Below, piece after piece: positions 53,901 through 60,889 of a DNA stretch of 64,000 nucleotides. Every line of letters begins with the position of its first letter. Position 1 is the first letter of the stretch. The notes beneath the pieces are model-generated. The model worked only from the letters and a program-made list of their open reading frames with translations. It was not told where the DNA came from and made no database searches. Source of the DNA: JAGOJE01 sp964553715 (GTDB taxonomy: Bacteria; Pseudomonadota; Alphaproteobacteria; Rickettsiales; Rickettsiaceae); assembly GCA_964553715.1 (NCBI GenBank), contig CAZKKY010000002.1, forward strand, positions 29,633 through 93,632, read 5' to 3'. A program made the position numbers and the translations under genes.

Positions 53901-56111
53901 TTTATTCGGGATAATAACTCTCTTACAATTAATGCTGTAAATGGTATAAACGGTAATATTACAACAACTGGCAAAGCTTCTACCTTAACTTTAGCAGCTA
54001 ATTTCTCAACACAGGGAACTATTGGCTCGTTAAAAGAAATTGTATTAAAGCCAAATGTCACATTCACAATTAATCATAATAACGCAGCTGAGACTATTTC
54101 TGGTGATAGCACTTCATCTGTTGAGTTAAGCGTTGCTGCAAGTGCTGCTAACATAAAAAATGTTGGCAAGAAAGGTGCATCTATAAATTCTATTACTGCA
54201 AATAGCGGTGGTACATTCGTTGGTAATTTATATGCAAATAACATTTTACTTACAAATAATACTGCTAAGACTATAGAGTTTGATGGTAGTGTTAATGGTA
54301 ACGTTGTTCTAGATGGATCTAATCATAATGTAGTTATTGGCGATGGTGCTTCTATTAATGGTGATATTAATACAAAGACTGCAGGGGGCGAGTTATCCTT
54401 TACTAAATCTGCTTCCTTTAATGGTAATTTAGGTTCTGGTGCTGGCTTTAATAAGGTAGTCATGGCAGCACAAGATGGTGTTGTTTCTGGTGCTGGTTCT
54501 ATAAATGCTAAAAATATAGACCATAGTAATGGGAATTTTGCGTTATCCGGGAACTTAAAAGTGTACGGAAGCTATAACTTAACAGCAGCTGGCCTTAACT
54601 TAAATAGCTATAGCATGACTACAGATAGCTTTGTTTTCGGTGCTGGGGATAGCAAGTTTAGAGTTGAAATGGGTAAAGGGGTTTTAGGTAATCTTGTAAC
54701 AAACAATATTACTGTTGACCCTAATGCTAAGATTACTATCATTATAGAGGATAAAGACCCTTCGGTTCCTTTAAGTGGTACAAAGCTTAACGTAATTACT
54801 GCAGCTGGCACTACTCAAAACATGAGTGATATTATAAAATATTGTTCTGATGATGAAAAAATAGAGATTTTGGGTACTAACAGATTCGAAAATTATACTT
54901 TTAAAGCAATACAAAATGGCAATAATGGTTTTATCCTGCAATTAACATCAATGAGGCAAGCAGGAGAAGACCAAGTAACTATTGGTCTTCTGCCAGAATA
55001 TTTACAAGGACCAACGAAAGAACTACTTGACGCTTGGGATAGTAACAAAATAGTTCTAGGTAGTGATCTTGACCAATTATTGACATTATCTGGTAATCTT
55101 GACCCTAATACTTCAGCTGAATTATTAGAAAAAGTTAAGAGAGAAGGTGTGATTCATAATGTAGCTCTGCCAACTAATATATCTTCTGTTCCTACTAATG
55201 TTCTTGGTTCTCATATTATTTCTTTAGTTACACCTATAGCATCTGCTGCTGGTGATGAAAATTCTAAAGAAGTTGGACTCTGGGCTAGCGCTTTTGGTGG
55301 TAATGCATTGCAGAAATCTTATCAAAAGCAAATAGGATTTAGATCTTCTACTGCTGGAGGTGCTATAGGCTTTGATACTGAGATTAATGATCAGACAATT
55401 GTTGGTCTTGCAGGAACTTATAGTGCATCTAATGTAAAGCCGAAAGGAAAGTTATCTGGAGATACGGTAAAAGCAAAAAGCTATGCTATCTCTTTCTATG
55501 GTATTTCTAACCTAGGAAATAACTGGTTCGCGCAAGGGTCAGTAGCTTTAGGCAATACTAGTATTAGTAATAATAATAGGAGGGTTGTTGGCGCTTCTTC
55601 TTATGTTATTGCAAAAAGCAAATTTAATATCGTAAATTATTCTCTTGATATGCTTGCAGGTTATAATTATAGAGTTGGTTCTTCTAGTATTATTACTCCG
55701 CTTGCTGGTATTAGCTATGTTAGATATAACAATGATGATGCTCAGGAAACCGGAGCTGGTATCCAAAATAGAAAAATCAAGATGAAAGCTGTAGATAAGA
55801 TAAATGGTATTATGGGAGCTAGAATTTCCCATAATATCGCACTTGAAGAAGATAGAGTTCTTGAACTAGAGCTTCATGGATTTGGGTCTTATGACTTCAA
55901 AAACCAAACCCCTTCTACAGATATTAGAATTAGCGGATATGATAAATCTCTATCTAGCGGGTCTCAGAAGCCGTCTCGTACCAGCTTTAATCTAGGTACT
56001 AGCTTTACAAATAAAAAAGGCATGATTGAATATGGTGCCGGCTATGATATGAATCTTTCAAAGAAATATCAAGCTCATCAAGGTTCTGTAAAACTGAGGG
56101 TGAATTTTTAA
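50907..56111 (+). CDS. autotransporter (type V secretion), large repeat-rich passenger
   Basis: A 1734-residue surface protein. A signal peptide covers about residues 1-32 (Lys-Lys-Arg start, core LLTTASMVTAILNYTAAEA, cleavage near AEA-AP). The passenger (about 33-1450) is rich in Gly, Asn, Thr and Ile, predicted beta-helix, with repeated units such as GTLILNGATVDGTVGAVGT. The last about 280 residues form the autotransporter beta-barrel: EVGLWASAFGGNALQKSYQ, GGAIGFDTEINDQTIVGLAG, and the C-terminal VKLRVNF ending in Phe. BamD, needed for barrel insertion, is encoded at 34 kb. It resembles the Sca-type surface antigens of Rickettsiales in plan; adhesion or immune interaction is likely, but the passenger is not recognised. 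A strong terminator follows. Confidence 0.92.
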   Translation: MVKKRNFSTAKKLLTTASMVTAILNYTAAEAAPVVKFISNGNVSVSTSSNTNWFSWDGTNWSNSSVLAPSSGSVLTACNGAPITFDTSGPFYLAIEDGNSNVTISHPTTLHSVYNKSGVANVQLNANLTLGGGGTQDTYDVSDNKYTIPANDFSALTSGSITISGDHSLIGNIVTQTVTTGTLSIAGAHKFTLNNIDLTVTNQITATDGASILGTNISNDQLNATGRLNFTGEHSFTLDSTKFTGNVTTGNNGEGTLILNGANISGDIGAVGTALKALQINTSGAVDNIYVNNTILNGPLTVRGKFVGDNITGKARLTLKGSGLNISGDIGALGSNLQYITVSSNTNITCTNAFVNEIDFDDDYSLTFTGNLTGKVTTGRDGEGTLILNGATVDGTVGAVGTALKELQIGSNNSSVTKAINAGSINFAGDYSFTLQNNFTGNVTTGTDGEGTLILNGATVDGTVGAVGSAINNLSLLGGGVTGDIYAQTVTIGGDVSVTVNNIKNLETLDLSGKLTIDNNLDPLANININAASTLVGTPNPPFVSENEVNTTDLTFGGANSFTLDKIILEVTNQIEATDGASIIGTDITIEEVVATGGLNFTGDHSFTLGTLNFTGNVTTGNNDEGTLILNGAIVYGTVGAAGTSLKELQIGTGDSSVTKAINAKGINFGAAGKLEISDDATIGADGITISATGASLVGTAGVPKNVTLDSGNGALNFTGNHSFTLQNIKLTGNITTDRSRGTLILNGATVTGGVGKDGKDLVEIQIGARDSEVIGNIYSQEVKFNDAGKLTVSGSVSTDSSSNNGAITIDFANKAGELVVNGSNTLNISGIDNVINSYSSLNTMPHRIAHTSTITSTGGTKGTLTLNGESLKNVTINSLDKISIGKGASAIWYDAATDVKVDQISIANASGGLLFSNAKVSHTTAANSSVSFTQDGYLYLKDTNFTGNIGSTAANQGNLILSGSTVTGTVGAGNALKAIYIAEGNSTVTDVINGSVNFIRDNNSLTINAVNGINGNITTTGKASTLTLAANFSTQGTIGSLKEIVLKPNVTFTINHNNAAETISGDSTSSVELSVAASAANIKNVGKKGASINSITANSGGTFVGNLYANNILLTNNTAKTIEFDGSVNGNVVLDGSNHNVVIGDGASINGDINTKTAGGELSFTKSASFNGNLGSGAGFNKVVMAAQDGVVSGAGSINAKNIDHSNGNFALSGNLKVYGSYNLTAAGLNLNSYSMTTDSFVFGAGDSKFRVEMGKGVLGNLVTNNITVDPNAKITIIIEDKDPSVPLSGTKLNVITAAGTTQNMSDIIKYCSDDEKIEILGTNRFENYTFKAIQNGNNGFILQLTSMRQAGEDQVTIGLLPEYLQGPTKELLDAWDSNKIVLGSDLDQLLTLSGNLDPNTSAELLEKVKREGVIHNVALPTNISSVPTNVLGSHIISLVTPIASAAGDENSKEVGLWASAFGGNALQKSYQKQIGFRSSTAGGAIGFDTEINDQTIVGLAGTYSASNVKPKGKLSGDTVKAKSYAISFYGISNLGNNWFAQGSVALGNTSISNNNRRVVGASSYVIAKSKFNIVNYSLDMLAGYNYRVGSSSIITPLAGISYVRYNNDDAQETGAGIQNRKIKMKAVDKINGIMGARISHNIALEEDRVLELELHGFGSYDFKNQTPSTDIRISGYDKSLSSGSQKPSRTSFNLGTSFTNKKGMIEYGAGYDMNLSKKYQAHQGSVKLRVNF
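51639..53180 (+). repeat. internal repeats of the autotransporter passenger
   Basis: A unit of about 80-110 bases occurs at 51639, 52026, 52227, 52752 and 53103. Each begins GGTAAnnTTACTACTG and continues GGTACTTTAATATTAAATGG, coding for a GTLILNGA core. Units 2 and 3 are nearly identical over about 80 bases. A second, unrelated repeat word (ACAGATGGTGCTTCTATT) occurs near 51525 and 52640. Such DNA repeats allow copy-number change. Confidence 0.85.
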
Positions 56112-56119
56112 CAAACACC

Positions 56120-56177
56120 CTTTCGTAAGCGAAAGAATGGAAGCTAATTGTCATACAATCTAAGCTTCCATTATTTT
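56120..56177 (+). terminator. double hairpin terminator after the autotransporter gene
   Basis: First a short stem CTTTCG/CGAAAG (56120-56135). Then AATGGAAGCT pairs perfectly with AGCTTCCATT (56136-56172), with an inner ATTGT/ACAAT stem, followed by ATTTT. The remainder to 56324 shows no gene. Confidence 0.8.
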
Positions 56178-56324
56178 AATCCATATTTCTCATTCCCTAT
56201 CCAAACTCCTTAATTGCAAGGACTGTTTATAGATCTTAGAAAAATTGTATACACAAGAGAAGATAGGTGATCTAGATCTAGAGATTGTCACGTCACTTTC
56301 TAGATATGATATGTGATTTATTTA

Positions 56325-57578
56325 TTATAAATTAGAGAGTTTAAACCTTCGACCTATATAAATCAGCAAACAAAGTGCTGGTAATTCTAGAAACACTGTA
56401 AGAATGAAGAAACTATCCCACCCTATAGATTTTATAATCAAGCCCGAATAAGAAGAAAAAATATTGTTTGCTAGGTTAGATAGGCTACTTAATAATGCAT
56501 ATTGACTAGCGCTATAAGTTTTATTGCATAATGCACTTAAATATCCTACTAATGCTGTTGTTCCCATTCCACCTGTAAAATTATCAATCGATACTGCTAT
56601 AACTAAGGGAATCTCTGATGGCGTCTGGTGATGAAGCCACAAATATGCTAAATTAGATATAGATTGTAAAATACCACAAACTATCATACCCTTTATATTG
56701 CCTATTTTATATATCAGCATTCCGCCTAATATAGATCCACAACTAGTTGCTATTAAACCATAAGATTTTACATAAAGTCCGATTTGTGAGTTATTATATC
56801 CTAGCTCTTTATAAAAAGGCATACTCACAAAACCTAACATAGCCTCACCCATTTTATAACATACGATAGAAGCAAGTATTAATAATGCTCCATCACGAGT
56901 TAATATGTCTTTAAATGGTGATATCACTATGTTTTTAAATCTATCTATAATGTTAGAGTCATCCGAAAGAATAATACTACTCTCTTCTTTAATGCTGAAA
57001 GCAAATATCATGCCGGCAAGAAAGATGCATGACATAATTATAAAAGCGATTGGCCAATATTCTGTATTAATGCCTACAAAATACATCGTAACACCACCTG
57101 TTATATAGGCCCCAAGACGCCATCCAAACACTGCTGTTGCAGACCCTATAGCTTGCTGATTATCTGAAAGTAAGTTGATTCTAAGCCCATCATAGCTTAA
57201 ATCATATGTTGCTCCGCAAATACCAAACAATATTGCTAAATATCTAAAATTTGATATTGATTCTAAAGGACCAGTAACACTCATCCAAAATAATATAACC
57301 GACATCAATCCAGTAGTTAGAATGATCCAAGATTTTTTAGCGCCTAATTTATGTAAAAATGGAATCTTAACAGAATCTATCAGAGGAGACCAAAATACTT
57401 TAAGAGTATATGGACTTCTTGCTATTGCAAAGCTAGTAAGAACTGTGATATCTATCTTATAATCACTCATCCACCCTATAATACTTGTATATAGAATAGA
57501 AAATGGCATCCCACTAATTATTCCAAGTACAAAGACTTGAAATAACCGAAATTCTTTTAACCAAATAGGAAGCTTCAC
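56325..57578 (-). CDS. AmpG-like muropeptide permease (MFS)
   Basis: Imports cell-wall fragments (GlcNAc-anhydroMurNAc peptides) in well-studied members. The 417 residues have about 12 spans. N-terminal GIISGMPFSILYTSIIGWMSD and TLKVFWSPLIDSVKIPF match AmpG, as does CGATYDLSYDGLRINLL. Rickettsiales have several AmpG paralogues, some perhaps with other substrates. It starts at the stop of the PCuAC gene. Confidence 0.88.
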   Translation of the reverse strand: MKLPIWLKEFRLFQVFVLGIISGMPFSILYTSIIGWMSDYKIDITVLTSFAIARSPYTLKVFWSPLIDSVKIPFLHKLGAKKSWIILTTGLMSVILFWMSVTGPLESISNFRYLAILFGICGATYDLSYDGLRINLLSDNQQAIGSATAVFGWRLGAYITGGVTMYFVGINTEYWPIAFIIMSCIFLAGMIFAFSIKEESSIILSDDSNIIDRFKNIVISPFKDILTRDGALLILASIVCYKMGEAMLGFVSMPFYKELGYNNSQIGLYVKSYGLIATSCGSILGGMLIYKIGNIKGMIVCGILQSISNLAYLWLHHQTPSEIPLVIAVSIDNFTGGMGTTALVGYLSALCNKTYSASQYALLSSLSNLANNIFSSYSGLIIKSIGWDSFFILTVFLELPALCLLIYIGRRFKLSNL

Positions 57579-58039
57579 TACTTAACCTCTACAGGCACCT
57601 CTTTCAAGCCTATATCTTTGATTTTTAATTTAATTGTGAATTTATCACCACTTTTGAGTTCTTGTTTTAGAGCCATAAGCATTATATGAGTTCCACCAGG
57701 TTTTAGCTCTATAGTACTTTCAGCTGGTATAACTATTTTATCTACAGCACGCATTCTACTAATTTTTTGGTCATCAACATAGCTATCATGCAACTCTACT
57801 CTATTTGCTGTAAGTGGTGCAGAAACGCTGATAATCTCATATTCCTTAATATCGTTGTTTTTAATTGTCATATATATTGCTGAATTTTCATTAGGCGCAA
57901 GAGCAGTCCTTGCCCAAACATTTGTGATATCAAGCTTAACAATTGCACTAAGGCCATTATTACTATTGTATGTAGCAGAAAAACTATAAGAAGGTATTAA
58001 AGCTAGGGACAAGAATAAAGAAAGAATTTTTTTGATCAT
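57578..58039 (-). CDS. periplasmic copper chaperone, PCu(A)C family
   Basis: A 153-residue exported protein with a signal peptide (about residues 1-21). Domain motifs include ARTALAPNENSAIYMTIKN, the first Cu ligand region VELHDSY, ISRMRAVD and the C-terminal GTHIMLMAL (HxM-type). PCu(A)C proteins deliver copper to cytochrome c oxidase, in line with the heme A synthase at 48 kb. It is coupled with the AmpG-like gene. Confidence 0.9.
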   Translation of the reverse strand: MIKKILSLFLSLALIPSYSFSATYNSNNGLSAIVKLDITNVWARTALAPNENSAIYMTIKNNDIKEYEIISVSAPLTANRVELHDSYVDDQKISRMRAVDKIVIPAESTIELKPGGTHIMLMALKQELKSGDKFTIKLKIKDIGLKEVPVEVK

Positions 58040-58108
58040 GATTTACCTTTTTGATATTTTGTAATGGATTAAAATATATATCTCATACATCTAGACGTCA
58101 ATATTATA

Positions 58109-58843
58109 CTAAGAATAATATGAATCATAGAATTTTCGTGCTTTTTCTAGATCTTTTTCTGTATCAACAGATATTGGTATAGACTTTGAATAGCAAACAT
58201 CTATTGTCATATTACTTTCTAACGCTCTTAGCTGTTCTAATTTTTCTGTTTTTTCTAAATATGAGGGCTCAAGTTTTATAAATTTTTCAAGTGACTCTAC
58301 CTTGTAACCATATATTCCTATATGATACCAATAAGATTCTGCGTTATAGGGAATCATATGTCTTGAAAAATAAATAGCCTTGTCATTATTACCGATTACT
58401 ACCTTTACATTACTAGGTTCTTTTGCATTATCAGCATCTATTGCAGCTACAGGAGTAACGATATCTGCGTTAGAATTTTTCAGCTTTATTACTAAATCTA
58501 GAATTATAGAACTATCAATGAATGGTAAATCGCCTTGAATATTTATTATGTATTTTATGTTATTTTTATCTTTTATCGCCTGATATGCCTGATAGACTCT
58601 ATCGGTGCCTGATTCTAATGCCTCATCTGTCATAATAGCCATACCGCCTGCATTACTAATTACTTCTGCTATTTCAGCGCTATCTGTTGCTACGTAAATA
58701 TGCTTAAAACCTAGTTCTAAAGCTCTAAGATATGTATGATGGATCATCGGTTTATTGCCAATCATAGCCAGTGCTTTATTTCTTAGCCTTGTAGAACCTA
58801 GCCTTGCAGGAATTATTATTGCTATATCTTTATGCTCTATCAT
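58109..58843 (-). CDS. kdsB: 3-deoxy-manno-octulosonate cytidylyltransferase
   Basis: Activates Kdo for LPS core synthesis. It has 244 residues. IIPARLGSTRLRNKALAMIG at the N terminus, IYVATDSAEIAEV, TDEALESGTDRVYQAY and NIQGDLPFID are the family motifs. Its presence implies Kdo-containing LPS, which separates this genome from Anaplasmataceae-type members that lack it. Confidence 0.95.
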   Translation of the reverse strand: MIEHKDIAIIIPARLGSTRLRNKALAMIGNKPMIHHTYLRALELGFKHIYVATDSAEIAEVISNAGGMAIMTDEALESGTDRVYQAYQAIKDKNNIKYIINIQGDLPFIDSSIILDLVIKLKNSNADIVTPVAAIDADNAKEPSNVKVVIGNNDKAIYFSRHMIPYNAESYWYHIGIYGYKVESLEKFIKLEPSYLEKTEKLEQLRALESNMTIDVCYSKSIPISVDTEKDLEKARKFYDSYYS

Positions 58844-58868
58844 ATATTGCTATTTTTTAAAAATTTGC

Positions 58869-58897
58869 TTGACATAATAAGGTTTTTGCGTCATAAA
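58869..58897 (+). promoter_or_regulatory. promoter of tRNA-Lys (and probably gmk)
   Basis: A perfect TTGACA (58869-58874) is 17 bases from CATAAA (58892-58897). The tRNA begins 18 bases after the -10 box. Confidence 0.65.
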
Positions 58898-58914
58898 GAC
58901 AAGATCATTTTTAG

Positions 58915-58990
58915 GAGCCCGTAGCTCAGCAGGTAGAGCACTTGACTTTTAATCAGGGTGTCCCGGGTTCGAATCCCGGCGGGCTCACCA
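58915..58990 (+). tRNA. tRNA-Lys (anticodon TTT)
   Basis: A 76-base cloverleaf with encoded CCA. Acceptor GAGCCCG pairs with CGGGCTC; anticodon loop CTTTTAA gives TTT; T loop TTCGAAT. gmk starts 27 bases later, likely in the same transcript. Confidence 0.97.
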
Positions 58991-59017
58991 TCCTAAATTA
59001 TTTTTAGATCCTAGCTT

Positions 59018-59647
59018 ATGGTAGATATTCTTCGCAGTCAAGGTATGATGGTAATTTTATCATCTCCATCAGGAGCTGGAAAATCTAGTTTATCTAAAGC
59101 ATTAATAAAAAACGATCCCAATACACATTTATCGATTTCTGCTACAACCAGATCTATTAGACCAGGAGAAATACATGGTAAAGATTATCATTTTTTAGAT
59201 CAAAATGACTTTCATAGTAAAATATCCAATAATGATTTTCTTGAATATGCATATGTTTTTGGCAATTATTATGGCACTCTATCTTTTGAAGTTGAATCTT
59301 ACTTAGCAAAATCAATTGATGTAATTTTTGATATAGAATGGCAAGGTGCTAGAATTTTAAGGGAAAAAAAGCCTAATGATGTTATCTCGATTTATATCCT
59401 TCCTCCATCTTTAGAAGTTTTAGAAGAAAGGCTTAATATGCGCAATCAAGATTCTGCTCTTACTATAGAAAGACGTATGCACAAAGCTAGAGATGAGATT
59501 TCACATTATAACGAATATGATTACATAGTTATTAACGATAATTTTGATAGAGCTCTATCAGAGATACAAAATATTATCAGCGCAGAAAGATTAAGAAGAA
59601 CAAGGCTTAGCGGAATTGATAATTTTGTAGATAATTTGTGTAAGTGA
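59018..59647 (+). CDS. gmk: guanylate kinase
   Basis: Phosphorylates GMP to GDP. It has 209 residues. P-loop LSSPSGAGKSSLSKAL is near the N terminus, then SATTRSIRPGEIHGKDYHFL (GMP binding) and VIFDIEWQGARIL. No ribosome site stands out at the ATG; a later ATG at 59045 (MMVILSSPSG) is an alternative start. It overlaps hemW by four bases. Confidence 0.94.
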   Translation: MVDILRSQGMMVILSSPSGAGKSSLSKALIKNDPNTHLSISATTRSIRPGEIHGKDYHFLDQNDFHSKISNNDFLEYAYVFGNYYGTLSFEVESYLAKSIDVIFDIEWQGARILREKKPNDVISIYILPPSLEVLEERLNMRNQDSALTIERRMHKARDEISHYNEYDYIVINDNFDRALSEIQNIISAERLRRTRLSGIDNFVDNLCK

Positions 59648-60798
59648 CAGTGTCGAGCATAGCAATTTATATTCATTGGCCCTTTTGTTTATCTAAATGC
59701 CCATATTGTGATTTTAACTCTCATATCGCAAGTACCATTGATATTGCACAATGGAAAAATGCTTATTTAAAGGAAATAGAATATTTCAAAGATAAAATAT
59801 CTGGTAGATATATCTCTTCTATATTTTTTGGGGGAGGCACTCCATCACTGATGGACCCTCATTTGATAGAATATGTCATTACAAAACTCATGTCTATTGG
59901 CAAAATAGATGATAATACTGAAATTACTTTAGAAGCAAATCCTACATCTTCAGAGTCACAAAAATTTAAAGATTTTAGGTTATGTGGTGTTAATAGGATT
60001 TCCATAGGAGTACAATCATTAAGGACTAATGATTTAAAATTTTTAGGTAGAGAACATAATGTGCTAGAAGCAATCTCTGCAATAAATCTTGCACAAAAAA
60101 TATTCGATCGCTCTTCTTTTGATCTTATATACGCAAGGCCTGGTCAGACTATGGATGACTGGCAAGAAGAATTAGAAGAAGTACTAAAATTAGCTACCAG
60201 TCATATTTCTCTTTATCAGCTCACTATTGAAAAAGGCACGGTATTTTATAAACAACATAAGAATAAAGATTTTATTTTGCCGGAAAACGATCTCGCAGCT
60301 GATATGTATGATTGGACAAACCAATATCTAGCAAACAATGGGTTTAGATGTTATGAGATCTCTAATTATGCAAAAACAGGGGAAGAATGTAGACATAATC
60401 TTACATATTGGAAGTATGGTGAATATATAGGTATTGGTCCTGGTGCTCATTCGAGAATTCAGTATAAGGATGGATATTTTGCATTAATGAATATACATAA
60501 TCCTGAAAAATGGCTTAGGTCTGCTTGCATTGATGGCTCTGGACTGCAGATAAAACAAGCACTCTCTAATGAAGAACTAATAGATGAACTAATAATGATG
60601 GGCTTAAGATTAACAAATGGCATAGATGATTTACGTCTCTATGAACTTACATCTAAAAAATTTATTGATGCTTTAAATATGGAAGAAGTACAAAAATATA
60701 TAAACTCAGGATTTCTAGCATTTGAAAACAACATCTTAAGGCTTACAAAAAAAGCTATGCCATTACATAGTAATATCTCTAGCAGAATTTTATTATAA
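59644..60798 (+). CDS. hemW: HemW-like radical SAM protein (heme chaperone)
   Basis: Radical SAM protein of the HemN/HemW group. It has 384 residues and starts at a GTG overlapping the gmk stop as GTGA. The 4Fe-4S motif is CLSKCPYC near the N terminus, preceded by IYIHWPF; FFGGGTPSLM and RISIGVQSLRTNDLKFLGR follow. It lacks the N-terminal extension of true HemN, so it is more likely the heme chaperone HemW than coproporphyrinogen dehydrogenase. Confidence 0.92.
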   Translation: MTVSSIAIYIHWPFCLSKCPYCDFNSHIASTIDIAQWKNAYLKEIEYFKDKISGRYISSIFFGGGTPSLMDPHLIEYVITKLMSIGKIDDNTEITLEANPTSSESQKFKDFRLCGVNRISIGVQSLRTNDLKFLGREHNVLEAISAINLAQKIFDRSSFDLIYARPGQTMDDWQEELEEVLKLATSHISLYQLTIEKGTVFYKQHKNKDFILPENDLAADMYDWTNQYLANNGFRCYEISNYAKTGEECRHNLTYWKYGEYIGIGPGAHSRIQYKDGYFALMNIHNPEKWLRSACIDGSGLQIKQALSNEELIDELIMMGLRLTNGIDDLRLYELTSKKFIDALNMEEVQKYINSGFLAFENNILRLTKKAMPLHSNISSRILL

Positions 60799-60889
60799 AT
60801 AAAAGCGCCTAGGTTGAATAAATGTCTTGTTTTTAACAAAATAATTTATATTATGATGCTATTAGGTAACATGTTATGAGTTTCTTTTT

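Noticed and set aside
52367..54067. Several minus-strand frames of 67-119 codons within the autotransporter gene
   Set aside because: They are shadows of the repetitive, G-rich coding strand with no start signals or recognisable domains.
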